64,000 nt of DNA, taken from positions 14,512,724 through 14,576,723 of the forward strand of contig CM034610.1 of assembly GCA_020091685.1 (NCBI GenBank), in the 5' to 3' direction. The translations under genes and the position numbers were made by a program. Below the pieces are notes generated by a model, which worked only from the letters and a program-made list of their open reading frames with translations, ran no database searches and was not told the DNA's origin. Origin of the DNA: Lutjanus erythropterus. Lineage: Eukaryota; Chordata; Actinopteri; Lutjaniformes; Lutjanidae. This document shows positions 15,301-26,297 of this stretch, in pieces; position 1 is the first letter of the stretch, and the number at the start of each line of letters is the position of its first letter.

Positions 15301-15673
15301 TAATAAAATGTCTTCTTTTATTAAATCAACTTTGTAATTTTTGGTGCTGTTAGACTGCTGCAAGACCACCTCATTTAGGGGCCATCCAAAACAAGGACTG
15401 TAAATATAACCATAACTATACAAAATATAGTTCTAAAATCATTCATGTTTATTATAGACCGACAGAAACAAGTAAAGCATGTACAAACAAAACAGACAGC
15501 AGAAAGCATTATAAAATGCAGAGTGGAGATACCTTGAGTCTGATGATGCGCTTCTTCCAGGACCGCACGCCAGAGAGGTAGATCTCAGTGAGGGCCTGAT
15601 GGGACAGCTGCAGATCGATGCCCTCCGGAGTGACGGTGAACTGGAAGGCCACCGCCTGGTGGGCTTCTGCCAT
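1493..15673 (-). CDS. cpt1c: Carnitine O-palmitoyltransferase 1, CPT1C-type (complete, 18 coding exons)
   Basis: Transfers long-chain acyl groups from CoA to carnitine at the outer mitochondrial or ER membrane. Coding exons in order: 15673-15533, 14686-14547, 14006-13835, 13092-12991, 12659-12522, 12291-12214, 10304-10197, 9703-9616, 6508-6313, 6214-6026, 5906-5801, 5711-5595, 4046-3882, 3686-3558, 2994-2839, 2706-2593, 2306-2214, 1618-1493. They sum to 2358 nt, or 785 residues plus stop, close to human CPT1A (773) and CPT1C (803). All junctions are GT-AG and phases match. Seen: N-terminal MAEAH, two membrane segments near 62-74 and 103-122, catalytic His473 in [13 protein letters not shown] at 554-557 and Met593. 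The CPT1C assignment rests on CPT1C-like strings ([29 protein letters not shown]) and on PRR12 synteny. Those comparisons are from memory, so a CPT1A or CPT1B paralogue is not fully excluded. Confidence 0.95.
2839..4046 (-). CDS. cpt1c: cpt1c exons 14-16: CoA and malonyl-CoA site region
   Basis: Exon 4046-3882 carries [16 protein letters not shown] (residues 554-569), the canonical acyl-CoA site string. Exon 3686-3558 carries [20 protein letters not shown]; its Met is residue 593, the position known in CPT1A to control malonyl-CoA sensitivity. Exon 2994-2839 carries [14 protein letters not shown] (644-657), again the form found in active CPT1A and CPT1B. The donor after 2839 is a weak GTTTAA, but the phase and protein continuity into exon 2706-2593 support it. 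Confidence 0.93.
4470..4915. mobile_element. MITE with TTAA ends (446 bp)
   Basis: Starts TTAAAGACCCCCTCCAGT and ends with the inverted ACTGGAGTTGGTCTTTAA, 16 of 18 matching. TTAA at both tips is the target-site signature of piggyBac or Kolobok elements. No coding capacity. It lies in the cpt1c intron between exons 5711-5595 and 4046-3882. Confidence 0.75.
5299..5383. mobile_element. Short MITE fragment of the GCAGGATTT type
   Basis: AAAGGTAGGATTTGTCC at the left and ATATTATGCCTTTAA at the right match the ends of the element at 55285-55527, including the shared internal AAGCACAGCAAAA. It is a shortened copy inside a cpt1c intron. Confidence 0.5.
5801..6508 (-). CDS. cpt1c: cpt1c exons 10-12: catalytic core with His473
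   Basis: Exon 6508-6313 encodes VYHRGRYF and ends in ALTAGDR. Exon 6214-6026 encodes AAFFVTLDD and the [13 protein letters not shown] stretch. Exon 5906-5801 encodes RWFDKSF and [10 protein letters not shown]. The His in the last motif falls at residue 473, the same number as the catalytic His of human CPT1A. Mammalian CPT1C has a diverged version of this motif (SVEHSWADCP, from memory), so the fish protein looks more like an active enzyme here. Confidence 0.94.
7040..7565. mobile_element. ATTAATCGATTA-type hAT MITE copy
   Basis: Contains GATAATCGATTAATCGCC at the left and inverted TTAATTGATTGTTAAAATAA near the right. Related copies lie at about 18450-18850, 20430-20870 and 23690-23940, sharing a middle block (CAAATGTCTT, TCAGTTTACTATCAT). 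Ends are approximate. Confidence 0.5.
7970..8700. mobile_element. Foldback element with a perfect 18-bp hairpin
   Basis: AAAAGGTATTTTAGCCAC near 8094 recurs inverted near 8600 (GTGGCTAAAATACCTTTT), with flanking homology, so the region is an inverted-arm element. At 8642-8687 an 18-bp perfect stem with a 10-nt loop occurs (AGAAGCAGAGAGGAGTAC and its complement). In a cpt1c intron; boundaries approximate. Confidence 0.5.
9354..9392. repeat. CA microsatellite
   Basis: About 19 uninterrupted CA units, preceded by a short CT run. In a cpt1c intron. Confidence 0.95.
13835..14686 (-). CDS. cpt1c: cpt1c exons 3-4: two transmembrane segments and loop
   Basis: Exon 14686-14547 encodes residues 48-93 with the conserved [10 protein letters not shown] motif followed by hydrophobic segment 1 (about 62-74). 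Exon 14006-13835 encodes hydrophobic segment 2 (about 103-122), then the conserved [16 protein letters not shown]. In CPT1 enzymes these two segments anchor the protein so that the N-terminus and the catalytic domain both face the cytosol. The intron between the exons is 14546-14007. It has no recognisable element. Confidence 0.92.
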
Positions 15674-15678
15674 GATTA
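15533..15678 (-). CDS. cpt1c: cpt1c exon 2: start codon and N-terminal regulatory segment
   Basis: The exon opens with five untranslated bases after an AG acceptor (15680-15679). The ATG follows at 15673-15671 and 47 codons run to a GT donor at 15532-15531. The protein starts [12 protein letters not shown], the family's conserved N-terminus. In CPT1A, Glu3 and His5 in this stretch are known to matter for malonyl-CoA inhibition, and both are present. The start is secure because the conserved MAEAH sits exactly at the first ATG after the splice site. Confidence 0.93.
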
Positions 15679-15889
15679 CTGTGCACAGTGAGAGGGACAG
15701 AAGAGGGGACAGAGCAAAAGACAGGAAAAAGAATCTGTCAATTTAAAGAGCCAGTCAGTCAACAACCTAAAATGCAAGAGGGAATGTGTGTGCCCTGCCT
15801 TTAACCCTAACCTAATCCTAACCCTTTAAAGTGTCAAACCTTAAACACTAGAATATCACTGACCATGGTGAAACTACTATGTCTGCACA

Positions 15890-16634
15890 GTAGGCTTGGG
15901 TGAGTGGACAAATACATAGGTTTTGGGTCAATCTTTTGGCCGATTTTGTCATTTTATTTTGGTAATTAAACAGCATGTCTCCACAGACAGAATGAGAACT
16001 GCTGCTAAATGACAGCGGCACAGCACACACCAGCTGAGCTGGAGAACAACTTGAAGGACAACGGCCTGTAAAGCCAGAATGATTTCACATCTAACACAGT
16101 GAATTTAAGATTTATTTTAACCAAACCAGAGCTTGTGATGAGTTAACAAGGCAATCAAGCTTGTCTTCATTTGGTAAAAGAGAAAACCTTGGATTGAGAA
16201 CAAGTACTGTTTGTTCTGTTTTTTTGTTTTTTTTGACATCTCAGGTCATTTGGGACAGGTCTACTTTCTCTCCCCAAATTTAAAACTTAACACAGAGAAA
16301 TAGCATTCAGTTTTTATGCACTACAGACTCCCAGAAAAACTGCAAGTCTGTTGCAACTCTCAGATCCTTTAAATCAAGACTGAAAAGACTTTTCTGTTTG
16401 CCTCTCCCATTCATTAAACAAAATCTGAAGCTTTAGATTAATATCAAACAGCATTGTAACTTGACTTTCCTATCTTCCTTCCTATTTTTCATTTTCTATA
16501 AACTCTTAATTTTGTTTAAATGTCTTTTTTATGTTGCTTCCACAGTTGACACTCTGGGGAATTATCAGCAATTGTTGGTTGCTGGGCTGATGAAAGCCAG
16601 TTGAAAATTTTTAAAATATCGCCCAACCCTAATA
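15890..16634. mobile_element. hAT-like MITE related to 29252-29985, containing an L2-like fragment
   Basis: The right end AATATCGCCCAACCCTAA matches the inverted GGGCGATAT terminus, and an internal TTTATTTTAACCAAACCAGA is shared with the copy at 28860. Within it, at about 16320-16430 on the plus strand, a frame reads SVATLRSFKSRLKRLF, the C-terminus typical of L2-type LINE polymerases. So a LINE tail inserted into the MITE, or was captured by it. Confidence 0.45.
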
Positions 16635-19600
16635 GCCAAATATTTGCATGCTTAAGGGACTTACATTTGCTAACATTTGAAAGCAGCCCAGCTAAGATGT
16701 ACAAACAAACCTGTACGCCTACCATCAAACTTTTTGAGGTTTTACATGATTGTAAAAGTCCTCACATTCTCCTTCATCCTGTTTGCAACAAAAACAAATG
16801 AAGCCCTCTATTAGGCAATAAACATAATTGTTAGTTTGACTGCTCAAGTAAAGGTAATACTTTGACACCAAGATCATTTGTTCACTGTCACACTGTAGAG
16901 AAAGCCCTGAAGCCTTCTGGAGAAACTTATACAAGAATCTTAAAGTATTCAGTTGAAAGCAACAACCTTTACAACCATCAACATGGTGTTCCAAAGAAGA
17001 ATTTGACCGAATTAACACTGTTGCAGCTTGCAAAAACATGTTTTCTCCTTTAGATGATAAAAAAGTGCTTCTATTGGATGTATAATTTGTATAATTATTG
17101 TGCAAATAAACTAAACTAAACTAAACTGCCGTGGTATTTGTGGTCAGAAACAATACACAATACATCTGATGAGACCTGGACTGTGACATTTAGGTACCTA
17201 GGGGGCAGATTACGACAAAGGGCACAGGGGTAAGAACATCTCAACAGCTGCTTTTTATGCCATGAGATGACCCACTTATAACAGGCCACTGAAGACTGCA
17301 TCCAAGCTGTCAACAAGAAAAATAAACAAAAATAACAATGTAAACAGCCAACAGAAACATCTTTATGCTTTGTGAATTGTGATCACAATTCATATTATGC
17401 AACTGCACTGCACCAGCTGATGGCAAACTGGGCCCTGAAGGTGGTAGTGAAGGGACTTACAGATGATTCATCAAACTGATGATGAACTGCAAAATGTGTG
17501 TGTGCATGCCTGGCAAAATACATCCATCTTATGCATGAGCATTTTTTAGAGAAGCTCAAAAGAGACACATTATTCATGAGACCTTTCAAAAGCAAAGTCA
17601 GCTTGAAATTGATACAGTTTGATAGGAAAGTGCTGACTGGTTGCTGATGTGATTGAGTATTTTTTGTTTAAGGCAAATGACTGTTTCTCTTCACAAAGGG
17701 AATTGATTTTCCTCCACAAATAGGCTATGGATAATGCCCTGAGGTTGAGTCACTGTGACACTGGACTGCACCCCTGTGGATGCCACGTCTGCTATGGTTG
17801 TGTGTGTTTAAATAAGGCGCACACACACACACACACACACAAAACATTCCCTCATCGTCATGGACTGTGTTGACATGCAGACTCATTTCCCACTATTATT
17901 CAGAATATGACAATATTCTGAATTTGACACAAGTCATGCAAACAGAGTATTCTTTTTGGATATACTGAATTAGGCCTGATTCTGAATGTAGCTTTTTCTG
18001 ACTTAAGACATGAGGTGTACACTAGTATTATTCAGGTTTCAGACATGTGGAATACACCCCTCAATTGGGCTTTTTACTGCAGTTTGCGACACATGGCATC
18101 TAGCTTTTTTACCATCAGCACTGAGCATTGTAAACAAACCACCAAGCCAACAAGATGCATGGACAAAAGAAAAGGCCATATTTCTAATCTGAAGGAGGCA
18201 CATACCTCCTTTTAACATCATGAAAGTCTTGGATATCAACAGGTTTTTGGACATGCACAAATATTGCGACTTACTGCGACTTTTTTTTATGAAAGTGGGT
18301 TGAACAAATGAAACAGGGAGGCTGTGTTAACATGGTCGAACAAGTCTGCCATTAAAACTTGAACTGAATAAATACTATTTTGGCTTTCCACTTTTCCATA
18401 ATCACATTATGCACAGCTGCATATAAACGGTAATATTAGTGGATGGAATATTTATTTTCATTAACCATTTAAAGGCATAATGTACAAATTGTTTTATTTA
18501 TTAGTGGTTATCAAACAATGACAAAGATTAAAGTTAACTGTCATATATTAAATCAAGGGCTACAATGTCTATAAAATGTCAGATAGTGGAAAAAATAGTG
18601 AAACCTGCCCATCCCAGTTTTTCCAAAGTTCCAAAGTCCAAGGTGATGTCAGTCCAAAAACCAGAGTTATTCAGTTTAATTTAATAATAAATAGAGAGAA
18701 GCAGAAAATCTCTTGGGAGGCTGAAAACAGCATTTTCTGCTGTTTTTGCATAAAAAATTAACAAAATTAACGCTTGTAACGATTAATCAATAATCAAAAT
18801 AGTTTACTAGTTGATTTCTTTTTTACCACTTGACTGGTCAGGCCAATGAGTTGCTAAATTTACTTGCTTGACATGGCATTTTACTCACTCCAGGCAGGTG
18901 GGCAATCCTTACTGTTGAGCTGTGAAATGTTCCTTCAAAAAATCATGTGCCCATACAAATACAATCCCTTTCAATCACCACTTATGACCCACTGAAAGTG
19001 TGTGGTGGTGTCTGTATCTGCAGAGACCTGGTCGTCCACCTGTATTTCCTTATTTTCTCATTATTTTGCTGTGCTTGGGACACTTTAGCAACCCAAAATG
19101 TTGCTATTTGACATCCTGAGAATGAGACTCCACAATCAGCAATCTTTCTAGTGTGTTAATGAACAGCTCGGACAAATCCTACTGATTCTACTTTTAAACA
19201 GCTCAGTATGAATAATTTCTTAAAGTGTGAGGGCAAAAAAAATGAGTATTTTGTGCATGTAAATGCAGTCACTAATGTTCTGTTCTTTAGGTCAGATCTG
19301 GCAGATACAGTCATGCCTGTGCCAAGGACTAACAGCAGTAAATTTCAGCTCCTTTCTTTCGATGCCAACACACTCACACACACATGCAGAGCTGACTGCA
19401 TGCACACCTAAAGAGCCACACTAAATTTCATTACCAATATCCCTTTGGCAGGAATAAATGTTTTGAGAGCTTAATGTGCACTGACAGTTAAGTAATCCTG
19501 AGAATCTCTGTGACTTTGATTCCCAATTCACATAGAGCTTGTCTTAATTGCTGTGTCATAAAAGAAAGACTGCCAGACAATGATACAGCTTAACAATGCT

Positions 19601-20429
19601 ATTTGTGATTAGGCTTCAGATAGCCTAATAGTATAATTTAATACAGTAATTAATAACAGGAATGGACTATGAATAGTAACATCTGCTACAGAAAACCTGT
19701 TACAGCTGAGGGATACTGAAGCTTTTCTAAAGAACTGACAGTGCTGTTGCGGCTTTGTTTTTGTTTTTTACTTGCTTGATAGAACGACTAAACAGCAAGT
19801 TAGCAATTGTTTGATCTTGGGAAACTTCCAGGCAGTAAGCAGGCGGATCAACAGCAGAAGATGACTTCAGAGCAGGAAGAGAAAAAGGAAGGCAGAACCA
19901 GTATGTGTAAACTAGGTAAAAGGTGAACACCTGAGGCGTCAAGATCACTGGAGAGGTATAAGCAAAATACAAGGAGCATGGAAGACGCCGACCAATGAAC
20001 CAGAGTTTAGACCTATATTTCAGGCGTGACAACTAATGAAACAAAAAGACGGTTACTGCTGCTGCTCACTTATGCCAGATGACTTTAGTTTTAGTGCATA
20101 GCGTCAAAGTTTTATGTATTATAAACCCTGTAGTACAATACTGAATTCTGTTCAAGTGGGGCGGATTAATAACTTCAACCACGTATTTGCATATTTTTAA
20201 ACTAGAACAGATGGCTGAAAAAATGAAAAGCAAACTATGTTTCACATACATTCTGCTGTTTGTTTTGCCCTCCAGGAAAAGACAGATACAGTAAAGTAAT
20301 AAAGTAAAACTAGAAAGTAATTGTTGGGCAAATAGTGAAGAGATACTGGAATTTCACACACAGACAAACAGCACTAGATATTTACATGTGCATGCATATC
20401 CTGTTTGTGATCAGGTTTTTTGAAGTATC

Positions 20430-20870
20430 CTAGTTAGGGCTGCACAGTTAATCAAAATATGACAGAAATTGCAATATGGCCATGTGCAATATCTAAAATG
20501 CAAAAGCTGCAATTTTTTGATCAAAGAAAAATGTGTGACAAATCTGGGGCTTCAACTAACAATTATTTTCATGGCTGATTAATCTGTTCATTATTTTATC
20601 TATACATTGATTGTGAATTGTTTATTTTAAAATGTCAGAAAATGGTGAGAAATGTCAAACAGTATTTCCCAAAGCCTAAGATGATGTCTTCAAATGTCTT
20701 GTTTTGCTCAAAGCCCAATAATATTCAGTTTACTATCATAGCAGTAAAGAAACCAATAAATATTCACATTTCAGATGTGATCATTTATAGAGAAATTACT
20801 CAAAATGATTAATCGATTATCAGAATAATAATAATAATAATAATCAATTAATTGTTGCAGGTCTACAAAA
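20430..20870. mobile_element. ATTAATCGATTA-type hAT MITE copy with ATA repeat
   Basis: Begins near AGTTAGGGCTGCACAGTTAA and ends near AATTGTTGCAGGTCTAC, the GCTGCAAC terminal type. The central block TGATGTCTTCAAATGTCTTG is shared with the copy at 23690-23940. An AAT microsatellite lies at 20826-20842. In the first cpt1c intron. Confidence 0.55.
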
Positions 20871-21812
20871 TATTCTTGAATTTCAATTCAGCAGCACTGA
20901 GTCTTGTGTTATTTTCATGTTTGAATTAACCAAAAACACAAAAATATCCTCAAAAACCCGAACAACTGACAACCAACATGGTTAGCAAAGCTTAGGTATA
21001 TATACTGGCCACTGTGGATAGATTCTCATATTCTCATAAAAGGCTGATATTAATATCAAATTAAGTAAAGTTGAAGGTAAGCTCAGATATTGTTTAAGTC
21101 AATTAATCCACCCTTGGTTTCTTCACATGAGAGCTGGATGTCAGAATTTCCTCTTCAGTGTTGATTAGTCATCTGCTCTTTTTTGACTAAATCATGTGCC
21201 ATTATTAAGTAAGTTGGTCATCATTTAGGCATGACATCTGATTAAACCTCTGCTTTGATGGTCAAGTGAGGTTGTCCAAATTCTTTTTTCCAGCTAAAGA
21301 GGTCAACTAATATTTGCTTAATTCTTAGTTAATCACATGCAGACCTTGAAAAAAGTTAATCTACAACTGTATATCCCCATCCTTAGGACTCAGTCAGAAC
21401 CAGCTTCCAGCTCATAACAGATGCTACTTTAAACCAATTAAGGCAAAATTTCACTTACAACACAGTATTTCCTCTGTAACAGTTTTATAACAGCAGTGAC
21501 AATTTTTTGGTATTTGTTCACTGTCCATGCCTGTTGGTTCTAGTGCTATAAGTGGTTGCAGCAATAATACTGTTTGTATTTGATTACTCAATCATGATGA
21601 AAGGACTACTTCTACATTCTATACCTTATGGTTATTTGGGTTTCTGATGCTCTTCTTTTGTTGTGTAGATTATAATGTTCAACTTCCCATTTTATCTAGC
21701 TATAGTGGTCCACTATCACTGATTGAATGGATGTAGAAAAAACACACTGCAACATAAGGAGCTCCTTTTACAGTACTGCTTGTGTCATGTGAGCCCGACA
21801 TCTCCAGTACAC

Positions 21813-21886
21813 GCATAGTACACGCAAATTATTAGAGACTTCAGTGAACTTAGACTGAAGTCTCTAATAATTTGCGTGTACTATGC
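21813..21886. repeat. Perfect 33-bp inverted repeat with 8-nt loop
   Basis: Left arm 21813-21845 (GCATAGTACACGCAAATT and on), loop GAACTTAG, right arm 21854-21886 its exact complement (AATTTGCGTGTACTATGC at the end). All 33 pairs match. It lies in the cpt1c first intron and does not resemble the nearby MITEs. Confidence 0.95.
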
Positions 21887-22647
21887 AGCAAAGCACTTTA
21901 CATTCAGACATCTTAACTACAATGAACTTTAAAGTTCCTGTTAAGCCCACTGTGTCTTCTTACTGTGACTGCTTTATGAGGCATGGATGGGCAGAGCTGT
22001 GAATGTTTCAATGTTACACAAGCAGAAGACTTATGACTGGAAGACGTTAATGTGTAGCTTCTTAAATTCTTCCAAAGCGTATGTCAACAAACGAAGCAAA
22101 AGTTAACGGTTGACGTGACATTTCAGCACTTTCAACCAGATCACCACATACTAGAGAGCAAACAGGAACTGAAAAAAAGGTTATTATAGCTAGACCAGCT
22201 AATACTTGCTAATTAGTTTTTTAAAAAATGGCAAAAAACAAAACAAAAAACGTCCTGTTTGGTCGTGAACACAAAGTGAAATGTGATTCAGGTCTAAGTT
22301 GGTAACAACAGTATTCATCTTCACGTATTCAACGCTAATTATCAACCTCGTATAACCATTAACATATCTGAAAGCTCCAGACTAATGTTAGCTATTATGC
22401 TACAGTTATGGAAAGCCAATTGATCGATATTACGTTAGCTAGCACTGTAACTACAGAAGGTATGAAAATGAACGTTAGCTGCTGCTAGTGCTGGCTAGCC
22501 GAGCGCCCAGCCCATTATGTAGTGAACGTTAGCTACACAAACAGAAACGACTGCTGATAAACGGCTTCATTACACTCACGGAGACATGCAACTGCTTGTG
22601 TCTTCAATGTAACGCACTGCCACGTTAACAGAAGCCTGTTAGCATAC

Positions 22648-22800
22648 CTGTTGTTGTTTACGTGGGGTGAAATGTGGATAGTCCAAAGCAGAAGAAAGCG
22701 ACTGTTAACTTCTGACGTCGACTGAGTGCCTGCCCGGTGTCTGTGTATGTGTCGGCCCTCCTCTCGACCGAACAACTGTACTACAGATGCTCGCCGGGAT
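22648..22800 (-). promoter_or_regulatory. Probable cpt1c untranslated exon 1 and promoter region
   Basis: The coding start exon has an AG acceptor only five bases before the ATG, so an upstream untranslated exon must exist. The best candidate ends at 22648, where minus-strand AACAACAACAG meets GTATGC, a good donor. The surrounding 22450-22860 is richer in CpG and GC than its neighbours, as expected near a vertebrate promoter. The upstream edge of the exon is a guess; only RNA data would fix it. An alternative first exon elsewhere in the 7 kb intron cannot be excluded. Confidence 0.45.
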
Positions 22801-22859
22801 GGAGCTGATGCTGCCTTCAACGACTGTCGGAAATGTCGCAATCACGCAGTGGCAGTGAC

Positions 22860-24300
22860 TTTTCTGATGCCTGGGCTCACGTTTAAAGGGACAGTTCACT
22901 CAAAAATGAAAAGTCAGTTATTATCTATATTACGACCCCCAAATTGGGCTAGGGGATGAGGGGTGTAACAATAAATAAATTTAACCGGGTGAAAAAGGAA
23001 GAAGGGAGAACTGAGACAAAGGTGTAAAAATTTTTCCTTTATTACCAAAGTGTCAAATTAAGTTAGCAAATGAAATAAAACAAAATGATTAACTTAATTT
23101 ACAAAATTAAACAACAATAACACACACACACAAAAGATGAGTGTCCTTGCTAGCTGGTGGAGCTGGCAAAGCACATGGGGGCGCCCAAACGAGTGCCCTT
23201 GCTAACCTTGGAGGTTAACAAGGCACATGGTACACAAAGACATGTGACTTTTCTAGCTGAGAGCAGTAGCAAAGAACTTGTCACACAACCACCACGAGCC
23301 ACTGCAGGACTAGACTGCAGGACTTGCAGACCTCAGTCTGCCAAATAGCCCACTGGCCCTGACTGGCTGCACTCTCCAGGCTTTTAACACCCCAGGTCCT
23401 GATTGCAGACTGCACCTGCTGCCAATCACTGCAACCTACAAGGGGGGCACAGACAGACACTGTGGCACATAACAATCTACTAACCCTCAGGCTGAGTGCA
23501 AGTTTAGTTTTTTAGTCCACAAAGCACTGCTGGAGTTTCACAGAAAAACTGTGTTGCAGAATCTCCTAAACGAATGAAGTGAATAGTGTGAAACATAGTG
23601 AAATAGTTTTAAAAACTGTTAAGTAATACTGTTTCTGTTTGAAATAGTTTCCATACATGCGATCACTTGCATGTGTGCAAATAAAATGGTGAAAAATGTT
23701 AAGTATTGTTTTCCAAAGCCCAAGCTGATGTCCTCAAATGTCTTATGTCCAAAACATAAAGATAATCAGTTTACTATCATAAGATCACTCAATAAATCAT
23801 TTGAGAAGCTAAAATCAGAAACTTTGGACACTTTATGATTTAAAAAATCACTCAAAACCATTAATCCATTATCAAAATAGTTGGTGATTAATTTAATAAT
23901 TTTAATAACCGATTAACCGGTGCAGCTTTATTAGCAGTTACTTAAACAGAAGACAGACTGCAGAAGTATTATTTTTGTGTTTGAGGATGGAACAATTTCA
24001 CACAAATACAGGGAGGCTAGACCTATACAATTTATTTATTTTACAATTTAATGTGAAGACTTTTATATTGATTTCTGAAACACTTTCTAAGCAATAAAAA
24101 AGGGAGTTCATATTTATCTGACTGCTTGTGTTCATTGATGAAAAAGTAGCCATGTGCAGCAATATAGAAAATTGAGGATGCAATGCATCATATCAAATCG
24201 AATCGAATCATTGACAGGTTAATCATAATCAAATCAAATCATGAGATCAGTGAAGATGCACAGCCCTAAATTGAAGAAATCTGAATTTGCCTGAATTTAA
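22860..24300. other. Intergenic DNA between cpt1c and brsk1, left part
   Basis: Opens with a GGGACAGTTCACTCAAAAAT end of the GGGATAGTTCACC MITE family at 22886. The stretch 22930-23500 is GC-richer than its surroundings with paired GCAAAGCACATGG and AACAAGGCACATGG motifs; I do not recognise it. MITE copies follow from 23690. No gene seen. Confidence 0.4.
23690..23940. mobile_element. ATTAATCGATTA-type hAT MITE copy
   Basis: Shares CCAAAGCCCAAGCTGATGTC and TCAGTTTACTATCATA with the copy at 20430-20870 and ends GGTGCAGCTTT. A further end-like piece with repeated AATC stretches continues to about 24270, finishing GCACAGCCCTAA. Confidence 0.5.
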
Positions 24301-25581
24301 TAAGCTGGGACAGGTCAAAGTAAGCAGGACACAGACAGACAAACTGCAGCACAGCTAACATCAGAACATCAACTTAACGTTACTGTGAATGAATTATATC
24401 AAACTCGGAGAGGAAGAAACAAGGAAATAAGTTTACCTAATTACTGTTCACCACGTTAACTCTCGAAACGCTCTCTTTAGTTTTACTTCACCCTCTCATC
24501 AAAGTTGTAAACATTGACACCTGCTTTGACACAAGGAGGAGGCAGGGCCCTTGCGTACCTCACAGGATCCTATGCAAATTTCATAATGAGTGTATAGGGC
24601 TGGATCTGTGTGGTGGCATTGCAGTCCCATCTGTTACCTGGTGGGGATCAACACTAATTGCACTCATAGAGTTCTTTTTTTGGTTGAGAATAATGACCAT
24701 TCGTGTTTTTATTATTACTATTATTATATTGTTTGATACTAAATATCAAATAATACAAATGATGTTTGCATCCAGATAGTGAAACTATCAAAAGCTGTAA
24801 TTTTGTTCAGCATTAGAGCAAGCTAAAAAAGAACAAAACAGCCACAAAAAATGAAGAGACGCCATTTTAACCCAGAAACTAAATAGACACACACACACAT
24901 GAATTTAGGGTTTATTATTGTAACCATAACAATAAGGTGGATCTCTCTTTATTTTGACCATCACTTCAATCATAATTGTTCTTTTTATCACAGGCAATAG
25001 TTATAATAGTGCACTTTTTATATTTAAATTATGATACAGACATTTCTTTTTTTAAACACCTTATTCTACTGACCCTTATGAATGGAGAATAGTTTACAAT
25101 CTTAGCCAGAGTTGGGTCAATGAGAGTGAAGGTGACGTGGTGATGAGAAAGATGAAACTGGTGGTGGTGAGCAATCATAACGTGTGTACAGACAGCGAGG
25201 CAAACAACTTTTTACAGTTTCTCTCTTGTGATGAATGGCTACACAACAGGTGAGGAGGCAGACAGACAGGTCAAAGGGACAAGGCATAAAAAGCAAGAGA
25301 TGAAGCGAATTAGCAAGCATTCAATGTGCGTGAGAGAAATCATGTGCCTGTTAGGGTTTAGTTATGTTAATTCGTTTAATATTCCTGGGTCAGTCAAAAT
25401 CTCCGTACGTCATCAGCTCAAAATGCGTCTTTCACTCAGCCATCATCCACCCGCCTCACACACACACATTACAGTTACCAGAGATAAGCGTGATAAAAAG
25501 AAATGTAAGATATAAAGATCACTGGAGAACTAAGACGAGAGCAACTTGTCAGTACTGCTATTAAAGTTGTTCTTTTGCATG
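24300..25581. other. Intergenic DNA, nothing recognised
   Basis: AT-rich, with a short CA run near 24888 and no conserved frame, RNA or clear transposon ends. Confidence 0.4.
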
Positions 25582-25718
25582 CACTGTAAAAACAAAAAAG
25601 ATGAGGAAACAATTTTAAGGCAACTTCCTTTTTGACCCCAACTCAGACTCTTACGTTTTTAACCATTTTTACCAACTAATAATGTTGTGTTGAGATAATT
25701 TACTGCTCTTCATTAGAT

Positions 25719-25761
25719 AAACTTGAATCTTTGAGTTTTAGAAACTCAAAGATTCAAGTTT
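25719..25761. repeat. Perfect 20-bp inverted repeat with 3-nt loop
   Basis: AAACTTGAATCTTTGAGTTT, loop TAG, then its exact complement. A diverged third copy of one arm lies at about 25838-25856. Inside the outer MITE at 25582-26385. Confidence 0.9.
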
Positions 25762-25908
25762 GTATTTAAAAAATGTTAAGCAAACTCATTGAAGTGAAAG
25801 TGAGTAATGGTTAATAATTAAAATTGTCAATTGCAAACCTCAAAGATTCAAATTTACCTAAAGAAGAAAAGTAAATTATATCAATATGATAATATAGGTC
25901 ATCAAAAC

Positions 25909-26297
25909 TTATAGGGACAGTTTCTCTCAAAGTCAAAAATACCTATTTGTCCTCTGGCCTGTAATGCTACTTATCAGTCTAGATGGTTTTGGTGTTACTG
26001 AAGATAATCCACAAGCCTTGTTGTGAGCAGTATCATGTCAAACTACTTTTTTCCTATAGCAGAATCTACCGTAACTACTTTCTTTCCACTACAAAGAGAA
26101 TAGTTCCTACATGAAACTGCTCACAATAAGGTCTGTAGATTATCTGTGGTCATGATGTCTGTAAAGAGACACTAGTGTTTAGTTCCATTATCTCCAAAAC
26201 TCGGCAACTCGCAACACAACTATCTCAAGTGATAAATAGCACTACAGGCAAGAGGAAAAACATGTATTTTTGATTTTGAGGTGAACTATCCCTTTAA
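25909..26297. mobile_element. Inner MITE of the GGGATAGTTCACC type, nested
   Basis: The right end GGTGAACTATCCCTTTAA and the left end AGGGACAGTTT are inverted partners, followed by CTCAAARTCAAAAATAC in both arms. The family is very common in teleosts; ends of relatives occur at about 1766, 8341 and 22886. It inserted after the outer element. Confidence 0.6.

Larger units (their letters stand above)
15679..22647 (-). other. cpt1c first intron, repeat-rich
   Basis: About 7 kb separate the proposed untranslated exon from the start-codon exon. The intron holds a GGGCGATAT-type MITE with an L2-like fragment (15890-16634), a short CA tract near 17820, copies of the ATTAATCGATTA-type element (about 18450-18850 and 20430-20870), and the perfect 33-bp inverted repeat at 21813-21886. 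No open reading frame in it looks protein-coding. Confidence 0.6.

Noticed and set aside
21813-21886. 33-bp hairpin considered as a microRNA precursor
   Set aside because: Perfect pairing and short total length are atypical for a microRNA precursor, and no known microRNA sequence is recognised; reported instead as an unexplained inverted repeat.
22930-23500. Possible LTR or virus-derived fragment
   Set aside because: No paired long terminal repeats, primer-binding site or retroviral protein motif could be seen.
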